This document shows positions 14,364 to 26,700 of a stretch of DNA of 64,000 bases, one piece after another. Under the pieces are notes generated by a model, which did not search any database, was not told the origin of the DNA, and saw only the letters and a program-made list of their open reading frames with translations. Position 1 is the first letter of the stretch, and the number at the start of each line of letters is the position of its first letter. Position numbers and translations under genes: made by a program. Origin of the DNA: Limanda limanda (lineage: Eukaryota > Chordata > Actinopteri > Pleuronectiformes > Pleuronectidae); contig NC_083637.1 in assembly GCF_963576545.1 (NCBI RefSeq), forward strand, positions 22,338,507-22,402,506, written 5' to 3'.

Positions 14364-15138
14364 CATCATTCATTTGCAGTTATTTGTCTGGCCATTTGAT
14401 GGATGTTAGTTTAATATTTAAGTGAAAATTTAAGAACATTGAGAGCGAACCAAAACATTGAAACTGTTGGTTGGACGGCAACGAAAAAATTAGCTGAAAC
14501 TAAATCAAAACTTTCTAAAATCAAGGAAAGTGCAGGGGGATATATCTATAGGTTTATCAGCACAGCAGCTCCTCTCTCATTGTTTTCACATTGTCATTTT
14601 AAATTATAAAATATGAATAACAGTTGCTTTAAATGATGGATGGAACATGGGAAGTTCATTGCTTCACACAAAAATCTAACTTTTCATGGTTCATTTTGTT
14701 TTACTTTGATTTAACTGTTGTTTTTACTGTTATTTTACATTATCTAACGTATGTTCAATGACCCATATGTAAGTGAAGACTCCCATAAACATGTCCCTAT
14801 ATGTTTTTTGAGTCAATTCAGTCTCAAACTATAATATCTTTTACCTTATGTGTTATTTTTCGGTCAATAAAATGTCATAATTCAATTAACTGCAGGTTCT
14901 GTATGATTACACAATTTCAGGAATTGTGTAAGACAATCAGCACAATTTTAAAGCTTCTCTAGTGGGAACACAAGACACGTTTTTTCTGAATATCATTGGT
15001 GAAAAATCCACACATTTGTAAACTTGCTCAGCAATAACTCTATGAGCATTGCATGTTTGAAGGTTTAGTTTTGTATGGCGAGTTGCATGAAAACTCACCT
15101 GAGAAGTAACAAAACACAGCGACATGAAGAATCTTCAT
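11511..15138 (-). CDS. CD300/CMRF35-like receptor (gene D)
   Basis: Six exons: 15138-15099 (signal peptide, MKILHVAVFCYFS), 13625-13281 (Ig V), 12795-12661 (Ser/Thr/Pro-rich stalk), 11976-11881 (transmembrane, VVIIISVSLALLVCALIPLV), 11798-11764, 11660-11511 (tail, TGA); 266 aa, phases consistent. The Ig domain shows IHCSVG, the extra pair YFCRGVC, and YRCGVE; the usual Trp of YWCG is Arg here. The tail has SQYAAV, which fits a loose ITIM (S-x-Y-x-x-V), and VYQAL six residues on. It is single-copy and more diverged than the A/B pair, with a 1.5-kb first intron. It is most likely a membrane immune receptor of the same family; ligand and signalling partner are unknown. Confidence 0.78.
14334..14362. 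repeat. (AT)n microsatellite
   Basis: About 29 bp of AT dinucleotides inside intron 1 of CD300-like gene D. Confidence 0.9.
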
Positions 15139-18100
15139 TCTCTATCCAGGTTAAAAATTAACAGAGTAAAAAGTTAAATTCAGTCCAGCAGTATCAGTAA
15201 ATTGAAGCAGCCTGCTTCGAATTTGTCATCGGATTCCGTGCCATAAAACAGGAGCGCCTCAGGGATCGGGAAAACTGCAGTAAAGAGTTGCAGCCCCTCA
15301 GTCGTCCTCAGCTTGTGTGATTAGTAAAGGGGCCGGATTCAGTTTTAGCATGCCTGTTAAGCTGCTTTTTTTTTTTATAACAGACAACATTCAGTATTTT
15401 TCCGTTTCACCGGCCTTCTATCTCTCTCTCTCTCTCTCCTCTCCTCTGCTCTGCTCTGCTCTGAAGAACCAGCTTTGGACTGGGATAGAGTATTAAATCT
15501 TTGGTATTTATCTATATAGTTCCGGCTGTTGCAGCTGGCTCTGTGTGCCGCTGCTCATTTAGTACATGAGGCTGCAGGGCATCAGACTCAACAAACAGTC
15601 TGCTGACTGTGTCATGGGTGTCAGAGGACAACCTAAGGGCTGTCTCATAAAGCAAGCTCACCAGTCCAACCACACTTCAGCAAAAAACTGTTATTTCTAA
15701 AGACATTTTTTTCATTGAACAAATTCAAGTTCGAGCTCAGTATTCCATGAAATCTACATTCTACTTTCATCCTGTATGACTGGTTATTGGCTTAAACACC
15801 ACCTTACCAGTCAGATGCAAACTTTACTCCTATGGGACTGAAGTAAAATCACTGTGGCAAGCAGCTCTTATCACTCTCCACTTGACTTGTTAAAGAAGTT
15901 CCACCTCAATCTAGCGTTCTAGCCGATCTGCAGAGAGACCCAGGTATTTTAACCTCTTATGGGGTTGTTTGCATCATATGAGTCGATTGGGTCACATGAG
16001 TCATAGTGTGATTGGGAGTTAAGATGCCCGAGGAAGGATCTCAAGACTGGCTGTTAAATGTTGTAGACCACCTCCCGTTTAGTGACGGGCGTTTCAGTTT
16101 GATGTCATTTTTCCCCTCCCCTTTCAAAACTTTTTTTTTCTGACCCAAATTGTGCATAACGTGTCAATTGTCCTTCATGTGCTGCGGGTGGACATTGTGG
16201 TCGACCCTCTCAGCTAACTCTTAGCAAGTAGGACAATATGTGTATTGAAAAAAAAATTCAGTGCACTTTTGTGACAATTATATTGAGATAGAAGTTAACT
16301 GAGTCAGAGCATCAAACTTATCTGTATCCGGTGTTTAAACATTTGACATGAGAAATGTTTTTATCTTCAAAGAGTATGGAATTTCCAATAAAAGGGAAAC
16401 AGTAGATAAAATATTAAAGGGAAAATTCACCCAAAAATGAAAATTCAGAAAAAAAGAAGATAAAATGCCTCCCTACCGCTCGTGTGCTGTCATCCAGGTT
16501 TCTGCAAGTGTCTACGCGAAACAGCGTTATTTACACATATTGGATTTGACTACAACATGTTTAACCCTGAAAGTCCAAAAGTTTGTTTTCGACCGAAACA
16601 CTTCACCCACCCATCCATCGTCAGAGTGGTAAATTATAGTTTATTTTCACATTTGGGTGAACTATCTCTTTAACAATGTGATGTCATCTTGGTTATTGAA
16701 CTAACCCCCAAACCACATATGAAGAACAGTCCTCTGTTCTTTGAATCAGGTTGAAACAAGGTCACTTTCAAGAGTTCTTCATTATCCTGCGCTGTGGGCA
16801 AGCATAGCCACACAAGCAAGGTACTGTTCTCACCACAGTCTGTTTGTATGTGTGTGTGTGTGCGTACAAAATAACACACGGATATTTCATTGTTGACCGA
16901 ACTTGGTGAGATTAATATCTGGGAGGGAATCTGCAGATGAGCTGATCGGTCAAAAGTCAAGATCAGAGTCAACAAAAATATGAATCCTAAAATATGTTTT
17001 TTGAGATATCTCAGCGAATAATAGAGCAAGAAAAACAACCTATAGCTTATTGGTGTAATATAATTTTACTTTATCTAAAGTGTCACATTAACTTTAAATT
17101 GAGTACAAGTCTTCTCTTGTTTTAAAGGTATTAAAGGTACTGAGTGTTGCCTATTTCCTCATGCGGATCAGTGGACCAGTGCCCCTCTTGTGGCCGACTA
17201 CCTTGAAAATTAGGATGTCACTCAGTAGAGCACAAACATCCAACAAGGCCCAACACTCCCATTAAATTAAATCTAGCTGCACCAAACTGTGCACACACAT
17301 AACTGTTCAATATCAAAATCCATTAAATGTTCCTTAAGATGGCCAAATTGTTATGTCAAAGAAAGTGCCACCTGATCCTGAGCCACACCAGTGTAACGGA
17401 TGGTTCCCTGGCCCATTCCGCTAAGTTTCATGGAGATCCATCCAGTAGTTTTGGTGTAACCTTGCTAACAAAGAAACCAAGGTGTGACAACATAACCTCC
17501 TTGGCTGAGGTGCATATATAAACAAGGTCAACATGCAACATAGTGCATTGTAAAAATGTAATGGAGAGGAAAGTACAGATGCTGATTATGTAGTGGAGGA
17601 AAAGCTGGAGAGCACCTAAAAATAAAAAGCTGATAAATGTACTTACTTTCATTGACAAGGTAAATGTATTTGTTACATTCCACCACCTGGAACGCTTATA
17701 TTGATCAAAAGTAATTTCCATCATATGATAATGTCATGAAGAAGTCAGCATGACATTATTCATGGTTCAAAAATGCCTTTTGCAACATATCTTTGCTTCT
17801 TATAAATGTGTTATCTATAAAAAAAATCCAACTTAAATAGGCTGAGAAACTGTTCAGGATTATACGGAAATGATATCATGACACAGTATGAAGGCAACAT
17901 CATATGGTGTAGTAATGCATTCACTTTAGCATCCAAGAGACAGAATGTAAACCAATCATAACTAATCATCCCTCATCATGACGTCAATGTGAAATGGTGT
18001 GATTACACTTAGCATGATCGGGGTATGTACAGTGCTGGGCAGGGTGCACGTCAACATTATAATGATTTACATTTCAATCTGGAACATTTGCATATTCCTG

Positions 18101-18328
18101 AGGAAACGTAAAACAACTCCAGTTATCACTGAGATCAAGTTTTCATTACTTGTTGTGTGAGCTACTGTATGTCGCTAGATGTTTTTTAACACAAGGTTTC
18201 TCAGAGCACAAATCTTTTCTCGAGCAGTGTGCAGTTAAAAAGTCCCTTCTGAAGTATGTAAGTTCATTAAGTGCATATCTTCATGTTGCAATATCATACA
18301 AAAGAAGAAAAACATCTCAGAGAGAACC
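15139..18328. other. Gene-free interval between the CD300-like cluster and dnajb1
   Basis: No coding exon with a recognisable domain was found. The interval contains a CT-rich tract near 15420-15450, a piggyBac-like MITE (16414-16673) and, near 17340-17520, a degenerate copy of a dispersed fish repeat with the phrase ATAACCTCCTTGG at its end. Confidence 0.5.
16414..16673. mobile_element. piggyBac-like MITE with TTAA ends
   Basis: This 260-bp element starts TTAAAGGGAAAATTCACCC and ends with the inverted form GGGTGAACTATCTCTTTAA. The termini match an abundant non-autonomous teleost family (TTAAAGGGATAGTTCACCC) that targets TTAA. The short open frame inside it is not a gene. Confidence 0.7.
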
Positions 18329-18334
18329 TTTATT
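18329..18334 (-). terminator. Poly(A) signal of dnajb1
   Basis: AATAAA on the minus strand about 300 bases past the dnajb1 stop codon. Confidence 0.55.
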
Positions 18335-18630
18335 ACCAAGAGTTCCCACATAATAATGCATATGTTATACATTTTAATAGTTATTTTTCATCAAATATAA
18401 TCTATTCTTTAACCAAACACCAAAAATAATATTTACATTTTATCCTGTACAGCTGCATCTTCCCATGATGGGACTAACACTAAGCTGGACAGGGAACACA
18501 CAGGAGGCATCTCCCTCACGAGTCTGCCGTTTATCATTTGGTGTCAATTTAACCTCAATCATTCATAACAATAATATAAAAATAGTTGGCATCTTTGTGT
18601 GACGAGTCCTGAAGGTCTTTTTTGTCTTCT

Positions 18631-21112
18631 TCAAGATCGTGGGAGGACCTGAGCGATGGTGTCCCGGGCGCTCTGACTGAGCCTCTCTGGGAACTTGACC
18701 TCGTACTCCACTATCAGGTCACCACGACGATCGGGCCGTTTGTGGTAAGGCAGCCCTTCACCACTCACCCGCCGCTTCATCCCCGGCTGCACAACATCTG
18801 TGGTTGACACGGTGACCGTTCTGTTGTCCAGTGTGGGTGCATTGACTGTGCAGCCACACAAGGCCTGATGGGATGGAGAGGGAAATAAAAGTGGGAAAAA
18901 AAAAATCATTAAGATCGTGAATAGAAACTGACATGAATTTTCACCCACAATTCTTAGGTTATTTTTAAAGCAAAACTTTACAAATTAATTCAAAAAGGTA
19001 TATATGTAATCTTACATCTCTGAGTGAGATCTTGGCTGTGTAAACGATGTCAGAGCCATCACGTTTGAACAGAGGATGGGGTTTGTCCTTCAACACAAAG
19101 ACCACGTCAGCTGGAATGTTTCTGGGAGTCTCATCCCCCTCTTTAGGGAACGTGATTTTGGTGCCTTCTTTCCATCCCTTTTTTATCTGCACCTCCAGGA
19201 TTTTATCTTCTGGCCTTAATGTTCGCCCGTCGGGGTTCAGTCGTTTACGAGAGATCTTCATTTTCTTTGTGCAACCTGACAGAACCTCCTCCAAGGTCAC
19301 CCGCAGATCGTGAACCACAGCGGGGTCCTGCTGCTTCTTTACAACACTACTGTGACCACCCACTCCTCCCATACCCGAGCTGAAAGAGCGGGGGAATCCG
19401 CCCATTCCACTGCCGCCCATTCCACCGCCTCCCATTCCACTGCCTCCCATTCCACTGCCACCCATCCCAAAGCGGGCAAAAGGGTCGTCAGTGTCCATGC
19501 CTTCATCCTGGCCCCCATTGCGGGCGCCGAAGAACTGTTCAAAGGGGTTACGCCCACCGAAGAACTCTGCAAATATGGCATGAGGGTCGCCCTGGAAGGA
19601 GTAACTGAAGTTCCCGGGACCACCACCACCACCACAACCACCAGCTGACGGGCCTCCGCCTTTCAGACCTGAAAGAGAGAAACAATCATTTAATATAACT
19701 GTACAAAATGTGGTACGATACTTTAGAATGTTGATTTATATATATAATTTACTCATTTGTTGCTGATTCACAGAGCAAATATATGCATGCCAATGCCATA
19801 TTAAATTCAAAGTGTTATACTAATTGTGTTATCTATGTTATAACTAACAACACACAGAAGAGTTCACTGCAAGTTGCTCACTCAATTCAACACCAACAAA
19901 TCCCTCTCTCTCTCTCTCTTCCCGATAAACACGGTGAGAACCAAATGTCACATGCAGCAAAACTCTTTTAAAGTATGATTACCAGGTTCAGAAAAACCCT
20001 CAAATTCCCTGTGTGTAAACAACACCACAAAAACCTAAGTGGCCCAAACTTATAAAAGTTTATTTTGCTGTTGAGCTATTGGCCTCCTTATCTCCAATTG
20101 AATGAGGTATTGATGTAATTTAAACACACTTTCCACATAGGGACAGAGCATGACAACAATGTGAAACTGTTCTATGTTTATACCGGAGCTGTTGCCCTGG
20201 TAACACCTCCAACACCATACCCATTTCCAGTCATGACTCAAGTATCATACAGTAGGGGTTCTATAACTAGGGTCAGCAGACCCCCGAGGGTCCTTGAGGA
20301 AAGTCAGGGGGTCCCCACCAAAAAGAGAAATGATAAAAATAATGTCATCCATCCGTAAGATACGAACCCAATGCTATTTTAATATTTTGGCTCTGAAGTT
20401 CATATACTTCCTGAACTGACGCATCCAAAAGCAGATATCTTGTCAAACGGGGGTGTGTTGTCTAAGTTAGTGGAGGTCTCCGTGAAGTGCATCTTAAAAC
20501 AGTTCTATATATTTCGACGAACTCCATTCATCTAGATCTATTTTTTTTTTAAAGACACGAGTTGCCACATGTCACAAAAAGGTGAGGATAGTAAAGATAA
20601 CAAGCGTTTGAATGGTGTGAGTCAATGGTGACGTCACGGTGAAGGCACCTGAACGCCACACGCTGATCCTTCTCCTGATCTTTACTTCTGCCTCAGGTCT
20701 TTTCTCACTTCGTGTCGAAACCAGTCCGGTGAGATTTAACTTTCCTGTCTCAACAACCACCAGCAGCACAACCATGGGCGCCATGACACCTGGTGCTGGT
20801 CCCACGTCTCCCTGCTGCTGTGGTTGTCTCCGTCAGGTGTGGACGTGTGGACTCGTTTCACTCTAACAACCACCTTTAAGTGACAGGTGGAGGGATCCTA
20901 CCTTCTTCCCCGTAGCGGTCGTAGATGTCCTTTTTGTCCGGGTCGCTCAGAACGTCGTAGGCTTCGGCGATTTCTTTGAATTTGTCCTCGGCTCCCGGGG
21001 ACTTGTTCTTGTCGGGGTGATACTTCAGAGCTTGTTTGCGGTACGCTTTCTTCACGTCCTCCTCCGACGCTCCCTTGCCGATTCCCAAAATGTCGTAGTA
21101 GTCTTTGCCCAT
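18631..21112 (-). CDS. dnajb1: DnaJ homolog subfamily B member 1 (HSP40 co-chaperone)
   Basis: Three exons: 21112-20902, 19668-19016, 18864-18631 (stop), 365 aa. Residues 1-70 are the J domain starting [18 protein letters not shown], with the HPD loop at residues 32-34 that stimulates Hsp70 ATPase. A long Gly/Phe region follows, with a pentapeptide-like GMGGS repeat. Then come the two beta-barrel C-terminal domains that bind clients and the Hsp70 tail, and the dimerisation end (IAQVLPRS). It delivers misfolded clients to Hsp70 in cytosol and nucleus. Human DNAJB1 is 340 aa; most of the extra length is the Gly-rich linker. Upstream there is a TATA box and a four-unit heat-shock element, so stress induction through HSF1 is expected. 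Neighbours tecr and ndufb7 match human 19p13 order. A dnajb1a/b assignment needs a tree. Confidence 0.95.
19395..19470 (-). repeat. dnajb1: 15-bp coding minisatellite in dnajb1 (GMGGS repeat)
   Basis: About five tandem 15-bp units within exon 2 encode repeated Gly-Met-Gly-Gly-Ser/Gly in the Gly/Phe-rich linker. The units differ by single bases. This explains most of the extra length over mammalian DNAJB1. The linker is intrinsically disordered and should tolerate length change. Confidence 0.75.
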
Positions 21113-21221
21113 CGTGACCGACGCGCTGCTCTAGTCACTGCGACACGGATCGCTCCGCGGACCCTGCTGGTGGAGATCAGATGTGTCGGGTGTCTCTGCC
21201 CGCCGAGCCCGGGTCACGTTC

Positions 21222-21227
21222 TTTATA
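21222..21227 (-). promoter_or_regulatory. dnajb1: TATA box of dnajb1
   Basis: TATAAA on the minus strand, about 110 bases upstream of the dnajb1 start codon and directly downstream of the heat-shock element. Confidence 0.6.
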
Positions 21228-21234
21228 AGCCCGT

Positions 21235-21254
21235 CGAGACTTCCAGAGTTTTCC
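21235..21254. promoter_or_regulatory. dnajb1: Heat-shock element upstream of dnajb1
   Basis: On the plus strand the sequence reads GAG-nn-TTC-nn-GAG-nn-TTC, four contiguous inverted 5-bp units in perfect spacing, each at most one base from nGAAn. It ends about 8 bases upstream of the TATA box. HSF1 binds such arrays, and DNAJB1 is a classic heat-shock gene. Confidence 0.7.
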
Positions 21255-21259
21255 ATAAC

Positions 21260-22849
21260 CAGCCAGAACTGTGTGAACTGTGGCGGATCAGCAGGGACCC
21301 ACCCAGGGGCACGGCACCCGGCGCTGCCTTCATGCCCTGTCGGAAATAACACCATCACCAGGGAGCCATGGCTGCATGCTCATGTTGTGGTGTGCATGCA
21401 GCAATGGCTCGTCTGGATGAAAGCATGTAGTACTTTATTGCTGATTGTACTGCAGGGAATTTCTTGTCAAACCGACATTCATTGCAAAATAATATATACT
21501 GTTGTACTTCCCTGACAATCGGCAAGTTACAATGCAACATACAACAAATAAATCAAGACAAATCTACATAGGCCTTGTGCTAACATACCTAATAAGAAAA
21601 GAAGCAAACAGATCCGACTAAACCCTGCACCATACCACAGAGGACCTGCGGACAGACTGATGGCAGCAGCTTGTGTTGTACTTGGGTGTGACCCAGATTT
21701 GAGGCCACTAAATCCCCCCCAGCATACCCTCTGCTGGTGTGGTGCACAGCATGGACATATAAGGCAGAACCATGTGGCACTTTGTGGACATCAAGGTCAA
21801 ACTAAATAATCCAAAATCTGGCCACACTTCACCCTCACTTGGATACACACTTAAGTATAGATGGAGAACGCCATTTTTTATTCAAAGTCTGTATGAGAGA
21901 GTGGTGGGTAGAAGTTGTTGGCAAGAAACAGCGAGCTCTGATCGATGGAGCGTTTTGTCTGCTGGCATTTGAAGACAAAACAGCTTGATCGGTTTTATTG
22001 TGTGGACTGATCCAATTTATATAACCAGTCAGACTAGTCGATTAATCGAAACGACTAATTTTCCTCCAAAAAAATCAAATCGACCATTTCATTTAAGTTA
22101 ATTTTATTTTGACAACAACAAACTGTATGTCATCGTATAATGCAGCACAAAACAAAATGTAAACAAAGGCTCAAATATTAAAGTGCAAAACTGTCGGTTT
22201 AAACTAGCAACTCCAACGTGATATATAAAATAAATAAATAAAAAAGAGGGCTTATAAGTTGAGTCAGCAGTCCAACTCAAAAAGATATCAAAGTTTCTAT
22301 TTATCCCCTTATCAAAATAAAAAAGTTAGGTCTGCATATTAAACAAAGTGCAACATGTTTAAAGTATAGGAAACAATGGTGTCCAGCTCAAAATCCGACT
22401 CAAACGTCAGTTAGACATGTGTGTTGTCATCTATATATACAGTCTATGGTTGTAATGTAAGAATGTCAGCATGTCCACATGTTCTGGACTCTTTTTTTAA
22501 AATTATTGTATCATGTACCTGTTTTTCCTAACTATTTTAGAATCAGTTTTTCTGATGGAAAATAAAAAGAAGAAATTACAGTATTGTTTTGATTTAGTAC
22601 AAGTTGGTTATGTCTTGACTAATGCAAGCAATTCAAAGCCTGGCAGTGGCGGTTGGAACCTGTACTTAGACAAACTTTATTAGGGTTATTATTTTTACAT
22701 TATTTTGTTCTTATAGCTTATTATTAATTAACTATTTAAATATACCCAGGCACTGATATAAGTCTATTTTTATTTTATCTGGGATGTTTATGTCCTCCTA
22801 TTATGAAGCACTTTCTAAATGTGTTTGGAAAAGTGTTATATATTATCAC

Positions 22850-22898
<49 letters not shown>

Positions 22899-23500
22899 AA
22901 TAATAATACTAATTTCAATTATGGGAGAAAAGCAAAGATTAAGATCTGTACAGTAGCATAAAAGAGTGGCAGAATTTTTTTGGATGAGAAAAGTTAAGAC
23001 AAGAAAACTTAATTGATCCACACCCTGGGGAAATTCAGTTGTTACAGCAGCAGGTGCATGAGGTAGACAAGAGAATACAAATATTAAAACAAAGGCAGTA
23101 TAATAAAAATGAATGCTGTTTATGTGCATTATTTACACCTTTCACTGTAGTGGTTTGTATAGAAATGTTATAAAGTGCAGTGGCACAGGATGATAGCATG
23201 AGCGAGTAGAAAAAAAACATTTGTACATAAATATGAGGTCATATTGTGATGTGCAGATGAAACAAATGTGCAAAAAGTGATTTCCCCTTAGAAATAGTGC
23301 CAATAGTATGAGTAGACAAACAGTGCATTCTTTTTTATTTTATTTAGATCATGTTGATATGTAGCCTATACATGAAGCTGAGATGCAGAAGAAACCTATT
23401 ATTATTATGACGCTACTGTGTGATACAGTTAAAGGTAGAAACTGGCCACAGATGAGCAGTTCCAGTTTGTCTGTGTCAGTCGGATCTGAAGTAAGCACAC
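21260..23500. other. Interval between dnajb1 and tecr promoters
   Basis: Mostly AT-rich intergenic DNA between two divergently transcribed genes. It includes a segment from about 22019 with the phrase GACTAGTCGATTAATCG, seen in dispersed fish repeats, and an (ATT)n microsatellite near 22848-22894. No gene is evident. Confidence 0.45.
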
Positions 23501-23510
23501 AGAAATCCTA

Positions 23511-23729
23511 TGACGTCAGCATTACCTCTTATTACATCTTCCTCCAATCCCATTGGCTACGGCGTCGACAGTGGGGGCGTGTTCGTCTGCTTCGCTCCTG
23601 TTGTGATTGGCTGCAGCATGGGCGCGTCACCCGCCTGGCGTGGCCTCAGCAGACGTATATGACGCGTGTGATTGGCCGTGGACCTGTCACTCAGCGGAGT
23701 TAAGGAAGGGGCTGCAGAGCGCTGCCAGG
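23511..23729 (+). promoter_or_regulatory. tecr: CpG-rich promoter of the main tecr transcript
   Basis: A palindromic CRE (TGACGTCA, 23511-23518) is followed by four CCAAT boxes in both orientations (23544-23548, 23552-23556, 23606-23610, 23671-23675), a GC box near 23573 and CpG-rich DNA up to the ATG at 23730. No TATA box is obvious. This is a typical housekeeping promoter using NF-Y and CREB/ATF. Confidence 0.6.
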
Positions 23730-26700
23730 ATGAAGCACTACGAGGTGAGTCGTGTGAATGAAACTCTAACCCGTCGGTGGAGCCAGACTCTGATCAGCCT
23801 CCATGATTCCGAGTGTGTGTGGTTCGCGTATAAACACGAGTGGAGCCGGAGCGGAGCTGTGAACGCGCACAGGAACGCGCACGCTGCTGCACCACCGCCG
23901 GACACGAGCTGCTTCCTGTCACCGGCCCGCCGAGGCCGCTCGTCCACGAGCATAAGCTGTGAGGAGTTAGCTCATGTCAGGTTGAGAGCTGAAGGGATAA
24001 AGCCTCGTCGTGTGTTTCAGAAGATCTCCACGCCTGGGAGATAAATAGCTGACGGTTATCAGCTCTACCGCCCCCTCTGGCTGGAATGAGTTACTGCGCT
24101 TCTTATCTTGTTATTACCCAATAATGCAGGTGAACAGTCAAGTGAGTGCGACTTCTCAGCGTGATAAATCAGACCACGTGGTTAGGGTTGATTTAAAAAA
24201 ATATATATTATTACAACGTGGTCAATATTAAAAAAAAGGCTTGCGAGAGGGAAGTCGTAATATTACCAGTATCAAGTCATAACTGAGAAAAGTTGTTTTG
24301 GTCATTAGCCAAATATCCACAAAAGAAGCAATTCCCTCGTCTGTGTGGTTCCTTCTTCAGAATAAACCCACTATCTTTCACCATCTGTCCAAAGTCCTGA
24401 TACTTATGATAATGTGGTTCTGATGTGACAAAGGATTAAGTATTGTGTTATTTGTGAAACTTACTCTAAAGTATGACTTAACAAGATGCATCCAGGTTCC
24501 TCATTTTAAGTAATAAAATCAGACTGATCTCCCCCATCTTACATGAACCAAAGACTCAATTTATTTATTATTCTCATATTAGTATGACTTGAATCTCATA
24601 TTGCGCCATTTTCCCTGTAACATTACAACGTTATTCTCAAAATCTCAGATATTTTCCTCTTTAAGTGGAACTAAAACTCTGCCATACACTCCTCAAGGGA
24701 TAAAAAGGGAAAATAAGTGTATTTCCCTATTGCTACTTACCCATTGCACTGCTGCTAGAACTTAAAGTGTGTGTACATGTGAACAAGTGGAGTTTCTCGA
24801 GCAAATAAAACCCATCAGACAGGATCTGAAGCAGTCTGACAGAAACTGAGGAAACCAGTGGCTGCTCCGGTTCCCCTTCTTTCTGTCAACAGTAACCTAT
24901 GAGGGACAAAACCACATTTTAACAATGAGATGCACTGAGCTCATTTTCTCATACATTTAATAGCAACACTGATTTAAAAATATAATTTAATTCAGATAAG
25001 AAATATCTTTATTTGATAACACGTAAATAAATCGAAAGACATCAGTTGGTTTGATCACAATCTTACTTGTTTTTCACACTCTACGTTCCACTTATCATTC
25101 AGTCCTTGTACAGGTCACAACCTCAGGCCACTCCTGCAACTCTTGCCCTCTGCTCGACTCACCTCTTCACAGCCGTCCTCAGTTATCACTTCCTAAACCC
25201 ATGGCAATGGCCTAAGCTGCATTTCAAAACGACTCACCTGCACAGTGACTGGACTCTTTTACGAAGCTACAATGTGATATTCAGGTCTATATGTGTGTAC
25301 ACTATTGGAACCAGTGTCACACTGAAATGTGTGGCTCCACAATGGAGTTAACATAGAGGTCAAGCAAGTTTTGGAGGCAGCTATCAAAATACAGAATCTG
25401 ACCATGGTACAAAGTTTTGCAGCTATAACACAGCTCGTTTAACATCACAAATGTGATGCCAAATCAGATAAGTCATATTGTCTCACTAACAACTCAAAAA
25501 ACAAACTTCCCCGAGGACTTGTTGACATTATAAACTGACTTGGGTGAAAATTTCACAAATCTTTTAAATAATTTCATATTTTTTAGAATTCAACTTAATT
25601 TGTTACAATTACCCATACTGCAGTTTTTTATATTGAGAATAGCCTACTCTTCCAAAAAATATGCTGGACCATGACCATTTCTCTGTAACCTATAATAAGT
25701 GAAATAATCCAAATTTGCAAATTTCCCCATTGTATGACTAATAAAGTGTGATCTTATCTAATGTGGCCGGTCACAGTTGGAGTCCAAACAAAAACTTCAA
25801 TCTTCACCAGCCATATCTCTCACTTAATTAAGATCTGAGAAACATATCATTTTGATTTCATGGGTTTCTCATGTGACCTAATCGGCACAATACTTTTGAT
25901 TTAACATATCTGATGAGTTCATTTTTCATGCATTTGATTTTTTTTATCAAATCAATTTTAACTTTATAGCACACCTTTGGGTTATAGTCTTTCCTTTCCT
26001 TTTACAGGGCACACAACACCAAGCTAAAGTTAAACAGAAATATATGGTCAAACTGAATTAAATTATTGATTAAATTATACTTTTTAAGTTGCAATCCTCA
26101 CAATGTCTTGCAACAAAAATCAAATAGCAAGTGTTTTTCATTTGGTCACTTTACCAGTTTATTCTTCGTTTCATTACATTAACACCAGATAGCACCAGAG
26201 AGCTGAATCAGCTCAACAGCAATCTGCTCTCACACCGACTTCCTCACTACAGTACAATATACAGTTTGTGTGCAGGTTGTTAATCTTTCTGAACACAAAA
26301 ATCTTTAGATTCAAGAATGCCCTCCTACCTTGAGAGGTGCAGGAAAATTAATGGAAAAGAAGTCGTCCAGCGTCGTATTCAAAGTTTACTTCTCCCAGAT
26401 TCACTCTGACCCATGTGTCCATTATGGTGAAAGACTGTCACTGCCAAGCAGAGGCTTTATATAGATGAGAAGGGGGAGGTACAGTGGCAGTGGGTATGCC
26501 TGGCATACAGGAAAGTGAGATGGGGTTATTTCCCTGAAGTCTCAACAGCAGTGTTGGGTTTCTTGCTCACTTTAGGCATCACTACATGCACTGTATAAAA
26601 TCCCTTCTGAAACGACAAAATAAAAAAAATTATAGCGACCAATTTTGTTGTGCATTTGAGGCCACAAATATGAATCACCAGAACTTTTTTATCGTTTACT

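Noticed and set aside
16482..16673. Small 63-codon plus-strand gene
   Set aside because: It lies wholly inside the TTAA-bounded MITE and ends within its terminal repeat.
23383..24044. Overlapping 106- and 145-codon frames near the tecr promoter
   Set aside because: They are open because the region is a CpG island. The only supported coding part is the 15-nt MKHYE exon with its GTGAGT donor.
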